Source of the DNA: Ferruginibacter sp. HRS2-29
GTDB taxonomy: Bacteria > Bacteroidota > Bacteroidia > Chitinophagales > Chitinophagaceae
Reading direction: 5' to 3'
DNA length: 64,000 nt
NCBI RefSeq assembly: GCF_024343615.1
Contig: NZ_RJUB01000003.1
Location: 82,193-146,192 of the forward strand
The notes below the pieces were generated by a model. It worked only from the letters and a program-made list of their open reading frames with translations, was not told where the DNA came from and made no database searches. A program made the translations under genes and the position numbers. This document shows positions 47,021-55,630 of this stretch, one piece after another. The number at the start of each line of letters is the position of its first letter. The first letter of the stretch is position 1.

Positions 47021-47044
47021 AAAAAAAGCCGGAAATGCCGGCTT
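47021..47044 (-). terminator. Rho-independent terminator downstream of the S46 peptidase gene
   Basis: On the minus strand AAGCCGG-cattt-CCGGCTT is a perfect 7-bp stem followed by TTTTTT. The 46876-47170 gap contains this and the hairpin at 47082 only. Confidence 0.85.
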
Positions 47045-47081
47045 CATTCATTATATTTTTGTGAAATATATCAGGAAATTG

Positions 47082-47166
47082 TCTGCGAAAACTCTATTAA
47101 CTCATGTCCTCAGCGGTTTGAAGTCGCTTAACCGCTGAGAACATGAGAACGCAAAGTTTACGCAGA
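47082..47166. repeat. Long hairpin with AACCGCTGAG core and CGCAGA ends
   Basis: CTCATGT-c-CTCAGCGGTT (47101-47118) pairs with 47130-47147 at 17 of 18 positions. Outer TCTGCG and CGCAGA at 47082 and 47161 extend the fold. It starts 4 bases after the S46 peptidase stop. The GCAAAG/CGCAGAG style resembles the array at 50016. Confidence 0.8.
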
Positions 47167-47170
47167 GATT

Positions 47171-49342
47171 TTATTTTCCTTTTTTCGGGTGCACGATCTT
47201 CATCTCATCCACCAACCTGGTTGCTCCCGCAAATTTGTCCACGATAAACAATACATAACGGATATCTACCATAATATTGCGGCAGATCGACGGGTCGTAA
47301 TTGATATCGCTCATAGTGCCTTCCCATACCCGGTCGAAATTCAGTCCGATCAGATTTCCATAGGCATCCAGCGCCGGGCTGCCGGAGTTGCCACCTGTTG
47401 TATGATTGGTAGCAATGAAACAAACCGGCATCACGCCGTTTTTACCATATCGGCCGTAATCCTTGTTTTTATACAAGGTGAGCAGTTTTGCCGGAACATC
47501 AAATTCGTAATCTCCGGGTTTATATTTTTCCATCAGCCCATCCATATCGGTAAAATATTCATACTTCACCGCATCCCTGGCTGTATAGCCCGCTACTTTT
47601 CCATAAGTTACACGAAGTGTACTGTTGGCATCGGGATAGAATTTTTTGTCGGTCATCACTTCCATTTGTGCCCTGGTGTATGTGCGCTGCAACTGGTTGA
47701 TCTTTTCCTGCATCGGAGTCAGTGTTGCCAATACATTTTTTTGAAAAGTCTGCTGGATATCTGAAAACAACTTCAACGCATCAAAAGCTTTGATAGCATC
47801 AACCGCTTCTGTAGCCGGTTTGGCAAGGATCGCATCAAGATTGCTTTGAGTATACAATCCCTGCTGACTGTACAGTTTGCCGCCGAGCGCCGCATAACTG
47901 TTATCAGAAGCGTCGAGCCATTGCAACAAGACAGGTGAAACATATGCTTTCGGCTGATCTGTCACATACATTTCAGCCAATGACTCAAATACGGAACGGT
48001 CTACTGTCGCGTCATACTCTTCCAACACCGCAGCAATAGCAGGTTTCACCGTTTTCAATTTATCCTGGTAACCAGCTTCCCCGTTCCTAGTGTAAGCCGT
48101 CACCAACGAATTCAGGTTCATCGCGATTGCATTCAACTCTATCTTATTAATGATCTCTGTGTAATAATCGCGGGCAAGCCCGAAAGGTTTGAAAGAGGCA
48201 TAAGCCGCATCCAGATCGGTCAGCAGATTGCCATAACTTTCTTTCCATGCCGCATTTGCTAATACCCTCTTTTGAAATTCCGCTTCGTACGTTTTTTTCT
48301 TATCTACGGCATTGGTGCGTGTGAGCCCCTGTATTTCACCCTGCCATTTTTTGTACGCATTTTGTATGCTGGCATATTTTGCTGCATATTTTATCTTAAT
48401 CGCTTCATCCTTGCGCATGTAGCGGTCTATCACAGCCAAAGCTTTATCACGGATCGCGATCTTCGCCGGATCATTCACCGAGCGGATCTGCTCTACCGCC
48501 ACACCTGGCAGGTATTCCGTGGTCCTGCCCGGAAAACCGAATACCATCGTAAAATCATTTTCGGCTATGCCATCCAGTGAGATCGATAAAGATTTTTTAG
48601 GCGTGTAAGGAATATTGTCGGTGGAATAAACAGCCGGCTTATTATCCTTTGATGCATAAATACGGAACATGCTGAAATCACCGGTATGCCTTGGCCACAT
48701 CCAGTTGTCGGTATCTTTTCCGAAGTTGCCGATAGCGCTTGGCGGCGCTCCCACCAGGCGTACATCCCGGTAAGTTTCGGTAACGAAAAGATAGTATTGA
48801 TTCCCTTCAAAAAAGCCGCGGACAAATGCATCCTGCGTCGGTTCTTTTTTAGCATTCACTTTTATTTTCTCCATGTTCTTTTCAATAACACTCATGCGTT
48901 GTGCTTCCGTGAGGCCCGTAGTTATTCCTTCGAGCGCTTCCTTGCTCACATCATCGATGCGGACGATGAACGTGGCATACAATCCTTTGTTAGGTATCTC
49001 ATCCGCATTGGTAGGCGCCCAGAACCCATCGCGGATATAATTGTGCTCGAGTGTAGAATGATTTTGAATGGCATCGAAACCGCAATGATGATTGGTGAGC
49101 ACCAGTCCTTTGGAAGAAATAAGTTCGCCGGTACAGAACCCGCCAAAACTTACCACGGCATCCTTCAGGCTACCTTTATTGATGCTGTAAATGTCTTCGG
49201 CGCTGATCTTCATGCCGAGGCTTTTCATACGTGATTCATTGAGCTTGCCCAGCAATTGCGGCAGCCACATGCCTTCATCCGCTTTTGCGAAGAGGGAAAT
49301 AATGGAAAACAGTAATACTAAAAGGGATTTGTTAGGTTTCAT
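47171..49342 (-). CDS. S46 family dipeptidyl-peptidase, DPP11-like
   Basis: A 723-residue exported serine peptidase removing dipeptides from peptide N-termini. The ATG at 49342 starts a signal peptide (MKPNKSLLVLLFSIISLFAKA); the frame upstream of it is translated heptamer repeat and is not coding. The chymotrypsin-like triad shows His in LTNHHCGFDAIQ and Ser in TGGNSGSPALDAYG, separated by the long helical regulatory domain of S46 enzymes. The segment LIGLNFDRVWEG has Arg where DPP7 has Gly, which in characterised enzymes favours Asp/Glu at P1. It likely feeds periplasmic peptide catabolism. It is followed by a long hairpin and a terminator. Confidence 0.95.
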   Translation of the reverse strand: MKPNKSLLVLLFSIISLFAKADEGMWLPQLLGKLNESRMKSLGMKISAEDIYSINKGSLKDAVVSFGGFCTGELISSKGLVLTNHHCGFDAIQNHSTLEHNYIRDGFWAPTNADEIPNKGLYATFIVRIDDVSKEALEGITTGLTEAQRMSVIEKNMEKIKVNAKKEPTQDAFVRGFFEGNQYYLFVTETYRDVRLVGAPPSAIGNFGKDTDNWMWPRHTGDFSMFRIYASKDNKPAVYSTDNIPYTPKKSLSISLDGIAENDFTMVFGFPGRTTEYLPGVAVEQIRSVNDPAKIAIRDKALAVIDRYMRKDEAIKIKYAAKYASIQNAYKKWQGEIQGLTRTNAVDKKKTYEAEFQKRVLANAAWKESYGNLLTDLDAAYASFKPFGLARDYYTEIINKIELNAIAMNLNSLVTAYTRNGEAGYQDKLKTVKPAIAAVLEEYDATVDRSVFESLAEMYVTDQPKAYVSPVLLQWLDASDNSYAALGGKLYSQQGLYTQSNLDAILAKPATEAVDAIKAFDALKLFSDIQQTFQKNVLATLTPMQEKINQLQRTYTRAQMEVMTDKKFYPDANSTLRVTYGKVAGYTARDAVKYEYFTDMDGLMEKYKPGDYEFDVPAKLLTLYKNKDYGRYGKNGVMPVCFIATNHTTGGNSGSPALDAYGNLIGLNFDRVWEGTMSDINYDPSICRNIMVDIRYVLFIVDKFAGATRLVDEMKIVHPKKGK

Positions 49343-49343
49343 A

Positions 49344-49370
49344 TAGTGAATAGTCAATAGTGAATAGTCA
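49344..49370. repeat. TAGTGAA/TAGTCAA heptamers in the 5' leader of the S46 gene
   Basis: Four 7-bp units immediately upstream of the S46 peptidase start codon. Same family as 7403, 18996 and 62705 but in opposite orientation to the downstream gene. Confidence 0.75.
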
Positions 49371-49407
49371 AACCTTCGGACTTTATGAAGAAGGTACAAC
49401 TTGAAAA

Positions 49408-49435
49408 ATTCGTAATTCGTAATTCGTAATTGTCA
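49408..49435 (-). repeat. ATTACGA heptamer array at the phosphoribosyltransferase stop
   Basis: Three perfect ATTACGA units plus CAATT on the minus strand, starting with the TGA stop of the gene at 49433. Two unrelated heptamer families therefore share this 90-bp gap. Confidence 0.8.
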
Positions 49436-49921
49436 ATTGTTCTCCAGTCTCGCTCCCAATACCTCTCCCCCTTCCACATCCACCACAATATTTTCCTGCA
49501 GTGTGGTAGACACCGAGAGGCCTACATAATTAACATCGATGGGGAATTGTTTATGGGTTCTTTCTACAAGCGCCAGGGTTTGTATCTGCCGGGGATGCTG
49601 TTGCAGTAAAGGTTTCAACGCATATAGCATGGTGCGGCCGCTGTTGGCCACATCGTCTATCAATAAGATGGTCTTATTATTAAAATCGGTTTCCTCGCTG
49701 AGTTTTATCTCACCGGGATTTTTTTTATCGATCTCAAGGGATATTACCCTCACAAAACCGGGAAATACTTCCAGCAGGTATGCTTCGATCTTTTGGGCAA
49801 TGAATATCCCGTTTTCTTTTATCCCGATAAGGATGATCTCCTTATTCTCATAATTGCGTTCCGCTACTTCAAGCGCCATCCGGCGAAGTTTTTTATCGGC
49901 GGTATGTTTGTCTAGGATCAT
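49433..49921 (-). CDS. Phosphoribosyltransferase domain protein (PyrR-like)
   Basis: A 162-residue PRTase from the ATG at 49921 (MILDKHTADKKLRRMALEV). The longer upstream frame is noncoding leader with repeat units. The PRPP-binding motif is TILLIDDVANSGRTMLYAL, and the N-terminal strand IILIGIKENG is typical of PyrR-type proteins. It could regulate pyrimidine genes or act as a uracil or hypoxanthine-type phosphoribosyltransferase. The missing RNA-binding signature and the lack of nearby pyr genes leave this open. It is monocistronic and leftward. Confidence 0.88.
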   Translation of the reverse strand: MILDKHTADKKLRRMALEVAERNYENKEIILIGIKENGIFIAQKIEAYLLEVFPGFVRVISLEIDKKNPGEIKLSEETDFNNKTILLIDDVANSGRTMLYALKPLLQQHPRQIQTLALVERTHKQFPIDVNYVGLSVSTTLQENIVVDVEGGEVLGARLENN

Positions 49922-49926
49922 ATTTA

Positions 49927-49957
49927 TTACACGAATTTTACGAATTACACTAATTAG
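49927..49957. repeat. Nonamer CACGAATTN array upstream of the PRTase gene
   Basis: Three 9-bp units (CACGAATTT, TACGAATTA, CACTAATTA) directly upstream of the start codon, as in 7327. Confidence 0.7.
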
Positions 49958-50015
49958 CGATATAATATTTGGGGATTTCCCAAAACCGAAAAACGATTGT
50001 ACGAATTGAAAGCCA

Positions 50016-50049
50016 ACTTTGCGCCTTTGCGTTTCTTTGCTCCTTTGCA
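50016..50049. repeat. CTTTGCG short tandem array
   Basis: Four imperfect 8-10-bp units built on CTTTGCG/CTTTGCT in the divergent gap between the PRTase and Fe-S protein genes. It resembles the CGCAAAG/CGCAGAG sequences of the hairpin at 47082. Confidence 0.6.
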
Positions 50050-50150
50050 GCTTGCCCCGCCGAATGGCGTGGGTGAAAATCCTTCCAAAATTATTCATTC
50101 TAAGCTTCTAAAAGCTAATTTTTCTATCTTAGCTGTTACAAATTCCGTTT

Positions 50151-51473
50151 ATGCAGTATTTACCGCAGGTAATTTTCGTTTTGTTAGCCGCCGCAGCCAG
50201 CATTTTATTCGCCAGAAATATCCTGCAGATCAGGCGCAATATTTTGCTTGGCAGGGATGAAGACCTGTCGGATAACACTGCCCTTCGCTGGAAGAATATG
50301 CTGCTGCTGGCTTTCGGGCAAAAGAAAATGTTCCGCAACCCTATGGTAGCCATACTTCACCTTTTTGTTTACGTAGGTTTTGTAGTGATCAATATCGAAG
50401 TGCTGGAAATAGTACTGGATGGGATTTTGGGTACGCATCGTCTTTTTCTTGAAACGCTGGGCGGTTTTTATACTTTCCTCATCAATGTTTTTGAAATACT
50501 GGCCGCCACCGTGCTTATTTCGTGCGTCATTTTTCTTGCCCGCAGAAATATCATCAAACTCAGGCGTTTTATCAGCAAAGACCTCAACGGCTGGCCCCGC
50601 AGCGATGCCAATTATATACTTATCACCGAAATAGTGCTGATGGCACTTTTCCTTACCATGAACGCTACCGACAGGGCTTTGCAATTGCAGGGTGCAGCAC
50701 ATTACCATACCACAGGGCATTTCATCATTTCGGATGGACTTTCGGGTTTGTTCAGCGGTATGTCGACCGGCACGCTTGTATTCATCGAACGTAGCTGCTG
50801 GTGGCTGCACATCATCGGCATCCTGGCGTTCCTCAATTACCTCCCCTACAGCAAACACCTGCATATCATGCTGGCATTTCCGAATGCGTATTATGCAAGG
50901 CTGCAGCCCATGGGTGAAATGAAGAACATGGTGAACGTACAGAACGAAGTGAAATATATGATGCAGCCGGAACTGGCTCCTTCAGGTGATGCACAACCGA
51001 TGAAATTCGGCGCCAAAGATGTGCAGGATCTCAGCTGGAAAAACCTGCTGGATGCCTATAGCTGCACCGAATGCGGCCGCTGCTCTGCCGCCTGCCCGGC
51101 AAACCTTACAGGAAAATTATTAAGTCCACGAAAAATAATGATGGACACCCGCGACAGGGCGACTGAGGTTGGAAAAAATATCGCGAAAAATAAAGAGTTT
51201 GTTGCCGATGGCAAAACATTGGTAAACGATTACATCACCGTAGAAGAACTGAGGGCTTGTACCAGCTGTAATGCCTGTGTGCAGGAATGCCCGGTGAGCA
51301 TCAATCCGCTGGAGATCATACTGGAACTGCGTCGTAGCCTCGTGATGGAAGACAGTAATGCACCGCAGGAATGGAACGGCATGTTCAGCAATATTGAAAA
51401 TAACTTCGCTCCGTGGAAGCTAAGCCCGGATGATCGCGACCAATGGGCTGCCGAACTTGAATCTTCTAATTAA
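50151..51473 (+). CDS. Membrane-bound 4Fe-4S dicluster protein (heterodisulfide-reductase-related)
   Basis: A 440-residue electron-transfer protein. An N-terminal membrane part with about five to six helices (1-260), containing His-rich segments of a possible b-type cytochrome (MVAILHLFVYVGF, SKHLHIMLAFP), is fused to a cytoplasmic ferredoxin domain. Two 4Fe-4S motifs, CTECGRCSAACP (about 304) and CTSCNACVQECP (about 369), are complete. Such proteins resemble NarI/HdrE plus HdrC and normally work with a CCG-domain HdrB-like partner. That partner is at 58690, 7.2 kb away, instead of being adjacent. It probably moves electrons between quinones and a soluble acceptor. Confidence 0.9.
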   Translation: MQYLPQVIFVLLAAAASILFARNILQIRRNILLGRDEDLSDNTALRWKNMLLLAFGQKKMFRNPMVAILHLFVYVGFVVINIEVLEIVLDGILGTHRLFLETLGGFYTFLINVFEILAATVLISCVIFLARRNIIKLRRFISKDLNGWPRSDANYILITEIVLMALFLTMNATDRALQLQGAAHYHTTGHFIISDGLSGLFSGMSTGTLVFIERSCWWLHIIGILAFLNYLPYSKHLHIMLAFPNAYYARLQPMGEMKNMVNVQNEVKYMMQPELAPSGDAQPMKFGAKDVQDLSWKNLLDAYSCTECGRCSAACPANLTGKLLSPRKIMMDTRDRATEVGKNIAKNKEFVADGKTLVNDYITVEELRACTSCNACVQECPVSINPLEIILELRRSLVMEDSNAPQEWNGMFSNIENNFAPWKLSPDDRDQWAAELESSN

Positions 51474-51849
51474 ATTTTTTAGCTTTCAATTCCTTTATCG
51501 TGTGCTCAGTACATCCGTTGCTCAACGGAGTAATGGTGATAAGGAATTTCCCAAATAAGGCATTGTGGCTGGCCATTACCAAACTGGAATTTTTGAAATA
51601 TGTGAATTGCCCGGGATCGAATGGTAAGGTATCGGGAATATGCAGACGCGGAATATCCGGATGAAGTAAATACAAAACCGATAGTCCTGTCAGGCTCAGC
51701 GTAATGATATGAACTTCCGAATCGAGCTTACGGTAAATGGTAGCGGTGCGGAATTCGATAGAAGCATCAAAACATACCACATGTTCTTCTGTCATTTCCA
51801 GGTGGAAATCCGAAATGAATTTTACCAGCTGATCCTGCGTTGCTTTCAT
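51466..51849 (-). CDS. Hypothetical protein, about 127 residues
   Basis: From the ATG at 51849 (MKATQDQLVKFISDFHLEM). The frame extends further upstream without features and is not used. The protein is beta-rich with no signal peptide (EFRTATIYRKLDSEVHIIT, GKFLITITPLSNGCTEHTI). It overlaps the 3' end of the convergent Fe-S protein gene by 8 bp. No family is recognised. Composition is that of a real gene and it sits at the left edge of the block that separates the two Fe-S genes. Confidence 0.7.
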   Translation of the reverse strand: MKATQDQLVKFISDFHLEMTEEHVVCFDASIEFRTATIYRKLDSEVHIITLSLTGLSVLYLLHPDIPRLHIPDTLPFDPGQFTYFKNSSLVMASHNALFGKFLITITPLSNGCTEHTIKELKAKKFN

Positions 51850-52039
51850 GGTGGTTGTTTTCAAAAAATATTCCAGCTTACCTCTGTAAAAATAATGCCA
51901 GAATAGCGGATATGAAGAATTCCATCCATCACCCGGCAAATGGCTGCTGCAAAAAAGATTGCAGACGGATAAGACCGGGTGCATATTAAAAGCGCCTCAT
52001 CCCCATCATTCATCCGATTCATCAAAAGTTACCGGAAGT

Positions 52040-52738
52040 TCAGTTTTCCTGCACAATTGTTTCATTGTGCTGATCCTCGATCTTATGCATTTTTTCTTCG
52101 ATGCCCTTGTGGCGCAATAGTTTTATGAGCTGTATGATAGCCGTGATGGCGAAAATACCGCCGATGATCCAGTTAAGATATTGCTGGCTGTTGGCGATGC
52201 GACCCACTAACCAGGCGCCGCCGAATATAAAAACACAGTTTCCCAACAATGTTCCGATACCAATACCAATTATATAGGAGTTGTACTGACGATTTTTAGG
52301 CTCCAGTATTTTTTTTGTGAATAAAACTGTGCTCCAGCCAAACCAGAATGGAATTTGTACAGGATTAATAGCGCACATTAACATTCCCAGTAAAAAACGA
52401 TGCATGTTAATATTTTTCAACGGAGATTCATGACCGGTAGTTCCTTGTTTTGTTGCAGCAATAAAACTTCCAACAGCAAGAGCTAAAATGATTGCAAACG
52501 TAATCCATTCCATAGCCCGCATTACCTTTTCTTGTTTCCTTACCCAATCAATACCAACTAGAGAAATTCTGACGTAAACCATCTCTACCAGCAACGACCC
52601 TAACGAAAAATAAATAGCTTGTGTAAAGCCTTCTGCAAGACCAATATCCATGGCAGCGATATTAAGTGTACCCAGCGGCAGCGAACCCAGAAAGCTAATG
52701 ACAAGCCCCCAACAAAAAATACGGAGAATTTTAGGCAT
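52040..52738 (-). CDS. LysE/RhtB-type amino-acid exporter
   Basis: A 232-residue inner-membrane transporter with six predicted helices. The N-terminal GSLPLGTLNIAAMDIGLAEG matches the LysE signature of a helix with P-x-G-P-like turn, and MLMCAINPVQIPFWFGWS and GIGTLLGNCVFIFGG match the later conserved segments. It would export a basic or neutral amino acid or similar metabolite. It lies 178 bp downstream of the YceI gene, with a terminator and AT-rich heptamers between, so it has its own promoter. The substrate is unknown. Confidence 0.88.
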   Translation of the reverse strand: MPKILRIFCWGLVISFLGSLPLGTLNIAAMDIGLAEGFTQAIYFSLGSLLVEMVYVRISLVGIDWVRKQEKVMRAMEWITFAIILALAVGSFIAATKQGTTGHESPLKNINMHRFLLGMLMCAINPVQIPFWFGWSTVLFTKKILEPKNRQYNSYIIGIGIGTLLGNCVFIFGGAWLVGRIANSQQYLNWIIGGIFAITAIIQLIKLLRHKGIEEKMHKIEDQHNETIVQEN

Positions 52739-52752
52739 GCACCAAAGTTAGT

Positions 52753-52796
52753 TGATAGTGGATAATTGATAATTAATAATGGATAATTAATAATTT
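52753..52796. repeat. AATAATT/GATAATT heptamer array upstream of the LysE gene
   Basis: Six 7-bp units (GATAGTG, GATAATT, GATAATT, AATAATG, GATAATT, AATAATT) 15 bp before the LysE-type start. Confidence 0.75.
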
Positions 52797-52842
52797 TTCG
52801 GCCTGACTTACTTACACCAATTCAACAACTCCTTACTTACAT

Positions 52843-52869
52843 AAAAAAGCCGCAGTGGTAAACTGCAGC
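52843..52869 (-). terminator. Rho-independent terminator of the YceI gene
   Basis: On the minus strand GCTGCAG-tttacca-CTGCGGC (one G-U) is followed by TTTTTT. Confidence 0.8.
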
Positions 52870-52886
52870 AATTATCTTGTAAACTT

Positions 52887-52916
52887 CCTGTCGGTGGCCG
52901 GTCGTCTGTCGTCTCC
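52887..52916 (-). repeat. ACGACAG heptamer array directly after the YceI stop codon
   Basis: On the minus strand, after TAAGGAG, the units ACGACAG, ACGACCG, GCCACCG and ACAGG follow with a 7-bp period. Unlike the other units it is GC-rich, showing that the period, not the base sequence, is conserved between sites. Confidence 0.7.
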
Positions 52917-53456
52917 TTACTTCGCGTATACTTTCAATTCCACTTTCACATTATCGCTCATCGTAGCGCTGCTCTTGCCTACACCATAATCCAGCCGATT
53001 GATCTCAAATTCACCCGAAAAAAGAAAACCGCCTTCGTTGGAAACGGCATTGAACGGGAAGCTGATGACTTTGGTTACATCTTTGATTGTAAGATTACCA
53101 GTGAAAACATAAGCTCCCGGAGTGGAAGTGGTAGCTATTTTGGTGCTGACGATGCGGATGGTCGGGTATTTTGCCGCATCAAAAAAATCAGCATTCCTGA
53201 GATGGTTATCGCGACGGTCGTTGTCGGTATCCACCGTATTTACATCGGCGGTCACATCAACCGAAGAAGCCGCAGGATTTTTCATATCGATCCTGATCGT
53301 CCCTTTCAGTCCGCTGAGATCGCCGCCGGTATTGATCGCCATGTTCTTGATAACAAAATGAACCTTGCTGCCCAGATCCTGTGGAGTAAGTGTTTTCTGG
53401 GCATATAATCCCACGAAAGAAAAAAGCAAAATGGCCAGGAATAAAGTATTTTTCAT
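52917..53456 (-). CDS. YceI family periplasmic lipid-binding protein
   Basis: A 179-residue exported lipocalin-like protein. The ATG at 53456 starts a signal peptide (MKNTLFLAILLFSFVGLYAQ). YceI strands are clear: VHFVIKNMAINTGGDLSGLKG, then SSVDVTADVNTVDTDNDRRDNHLRNADFFDAAKYPTIR split by the usual idT-n-rD pattern, and YVFTGNLTIKDVTK. YceI proteins bind polyprenoid or fatty-acid chains. It is divergent from the UbiA/PKS operon that makes a prenylated or alkylated product, so a carrier role for that product is possible but speculative. Confidence 0.93.
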   Translation of the reverse strand: MKNTLFLAILLFSFVGLYAQKTLTPQDLGSKVHFVIKNMAINTGGDLSGLKGTIRIDMKNPAASSVDVTADVNTVDTDNDRRDNHLRNADFFDAAKYPTIRIVSTKIATTSTPGAYVFTGNLTIKDVTKVISFPFNAVSNEGGFLFSGEFEINRLDYGVGKSSATMSDNVKVELKVYAK

Positions 53457-53552
53457 AAACGAAATTTTTGATACACAAATTAAACGCATTATTTTAAAAA
53501 TATATCCTAAAGTTCTTTTAACAAAACTTACCTAAATTACGTTAATAGCAAA

Positions 53553-53648
53553 GGGAGGCTGGAGGCTGGATACTGGCATTTTATAAATTTCGAAGATTAT
53601 TATAAATTTTAATTTTTAAGAAATATCGAGCAACCAGCATCCAGCAAC
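53553..53648. repeat. Inverted GCTGGAT heptamer arrays in a divergent promoter region
   Basis: Left arm 53553-53579 (GAGGCTG, GAGGCTG, GATACTG) and right arm 53628-53648 (inverted GTTGCTG, GATGCTG, GTTGCTC) belong to the same family as 11086. Here they lie between divergent genes, not at a gene end. An AT-rich inverted ATAAATTT repeat sits inside. Confidence 0.75.
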
Positions 53649-53678
53649 GGTTTCCCCAACTAATCCCTTTCGCATCAT

Positions 53679-54539
53679 ATGCTCCGATCTTCCACCATAC
53701 AATTACTTCGTTTCCATTTTTCCTTATTCCTGATGCCGGTGTATTGGTTTGCTCTGAGCCAGGTACTGGAAGTCAATTGGGGCCGGGCCTTGCTGGTATT
53801 TATCATTCTCCACCTGCTCGTTTACCCTTCCAGCAACGGTTACAACAGTTATATGGACCGTGATACTGAAAGCATCGGTGGGATCAAAAATCCCAAAGCC
53901 CCCACAAGGCAACTCTTTTATGCTTCCGTTACGATGGATATAGTGGCGATATTGCTCAGTTTTTTTATCAGCCTTTATTTTGTAGTGGGAATATTTCTTT
54001 ACATAGCCGCATCGCGGGCTTATAGTTACCGGGGCATCCGGTTGAAAAAATACCCGGTGACAGGTTACCTGACGGTCATTTTTTTTCAGGGTGCCATCAC
54101 CTACTTCCTGGTAAAACATGGCTGCAGCAGCGCCTTACAGCTATCCGTATCACCGGTAGCGATGGCGGCGTCTTCATTGCTGGTGGGCGGGTTTTATCCG
54201 CTTACGCAGATATATCAGCATCGCCAGGATAAAGAAGATGGAGTACGTACCTTGAGCATATTGCTGGGTTACAGGGGCACGTTTGTTTTTACAGCGATCA
54301 TCTATTTCATCGCGATGTTGATGCTCGGCATCTATTTTGCAGAGAATCTGGAGTTGGACAACTTCATCATCTTTCAAACCTTTATGTTGCCTGTACTCGT
54401 ATATTTTTTCTGGTGGTTCTATAAAGTGCATAAAAGTGTGGACAATGCAAATTTCACCAACACCATGCGCATGAACCTGCTGGCTTCCGTCTGCACCAAT
54501 GCGGCATTCATCACGATTTTAATAGCAGATAAATTTTGA
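53679..54539 (+). CDS. UbiA family prenyltransferase
   Basis: A 286-residue membrane enzyme with seven to nine helices. The first Asp-rich motif is NGYNSYMDRDTESIGG (about 53-68) and the second is QHRQDKEDGVRTLSILLGYRG (about 185-205), which bind the prenyl diphosphate through Mg. UbiA enzymes attach an isoprenoid chain to an aromatic acceptor. It is first in a rightward operon whose next gene (TTG start) overlaps its stop by 3 bases, followed by a type III PKS, methyltransferase and FAD oxidoreductase. The aromatic acceptor is thus probably the PKS product. Specificity is inferred. Confidence 0.92.
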   Translation: MLRSSTIQLLRFHFSLFLMPVYWFALSQVLEVNWGRALLVFIILHLLVYPSSNGYNSYMDRDTESIGGIKNPKAPTRQLFYASVTMDIVAILLSFFISLYFVVGIFLYIAASRAYSYRGIRLKKYPVTGYLTVIFFQGAITYFLVKHGCSSALQLSVSPVAMAASSLLVGGFYPLTQIYQHRQDKEDGVRTLSILLGYRGTFVFTAIIYFIAMLMLGIYFAENLELDNFIIFQTFMLPVLVYFFWWFYKVHKSVDNANFTNTMRMNLLASVCTNAAFITILIADKF

Positions 54540-55630
54540 GTAAGATCACTTCTATAGCAACGAGTCTCCCGGAGTTCAAACACACACAGGATGACTTATA
54601 CAAATTTTCCGACAATATTTATTCTTCCAACGAAACTGATAGCAGGAAGCTGAAATTCATTTACCATCAAAGCGGCATCAGCACACGCTATTCGGTAATT
54701 CCTGACTACAGCAGCCCCAGGGAGCAATGGACATTTTTTCCCCCATCAAAAGACCTTGAGCCTTTTCCTGCGATAGAACAGAGGATGAAGTTTTATTCAA
54801 AAGAAGCGGCTAAACTTTCCATTTCGGCGATTGAAAAATGTATCGGTACTAAAATATCAAAAACTGACATTACTCATCTCATTACGGTCAGCTGTACCGG
54901 CATGAGTGCGCCAGGGCTGGATCTTGACATCATCGAACAAATGGGACTGCCCAAAAATATCGTCCGCAGTTCTGTGAATTTCATGGGATGTTATGCCGCC
55001 ATCCATGCCATGAAAATCGCGGATGCTTTTTGTAAAAGTTCCTCCGCAGCAAATGTGATCGTGGTATGCACGGAGCTTTGCACGCTGCATTTTCAAAAAG
55101 ATATTTCTGTTGACAACATCACCGCTTCTTTATTATTCTCCGACGGATGCGCCGCGATGTTATTTCAAAACGATGTTGCAGAAAAAGGGATCACCCTCCG
55201 GAATTTTTTCAGCGATGTGAGTTTCAAAGGCAGACAGGACATGGCCTGGGAGATATCTTCCAAAGGTTTCCTGATGACATTATCGGGTTTTGTACCCGAC
55301 CTGATCAAAGAAGATTTTGAAGAGCTGGTGACCACTTCGCTGAAAAATGCGGGCAAAACAAAAGCCGATATCACGCATTGGTGTATACATCCCGGCGGCA
55401 AAAAAATCCTGGATACTATCGTACGAAGTCTTGCTATTGATAATAAAGCATTGCAACATTCATACACCGTATTGAACGATTATGGCAATATGAGTTCAGC
55501 TACCATCGTATTCGTGCTGCAAAAAATACTGGAAGAATTAAGCGCCGAACCTTTACAGGAAGCTACCATTTTTGGCGCCGCGTTTGGCCCGGGACTCACC
55601 ATGGAAACTTTTACAGCTACTTATGGTTAA
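54536..55630 (+). CDS. Type III polyketide synthase (chalcone/stilbene synthase family)
   Basis: A 364-residue homodimeric ketosynthase that extends an acyl-CoA with malonyl-CoA and cyclises the chain to a resorcinol, phloroglucinol or pyrone. The catalytic triad is C152 (in NFMGCYAAIHAMKIA), H285 (HWCIHPGGKK) and N318 (NDYGNMSSAT). The start is TTG at 54536, overlapping the UbiA stop as TTGA, which implies translational coupling. Bacterial homologues followed by methyltransferase and flavoprotein genes make alkylresorcinols and alkylquinones. The exact starter unit and number of extensions cannot be read from motifs. Confidence 0.95.
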   Translation: MSKITSIATSLPEFKHTQDDLYKFSDNIYSSNETDSRKLKFIYHQSGISTRYSVIPDYSSPREQWTFFPPSKDLEPFPAIEQRMKFYSKEAAKLSISAIEKCIGTKISKTDITHLITVSCTGMSAPGLDLDIIEQMGLPKNIVRSSVNFMGCYAAIHAMKIADAFCKSSSAANVIVVCTELCTLHFQKDISVDNITASLLFSDGCAAMLFQNDVAEKGITLRNFFSDVSFKGRQDMAWEISSKGFLMTLSGFVPDLIKEDFEELVTTSLKNAGKTKADITHWCIHPGGKKILDTIVRSLAIDNKALQHSYTVLNDYGNMSSATIVFVLQKILEELSAEPLQEATIFGAAFGPGLTMETFTATYG

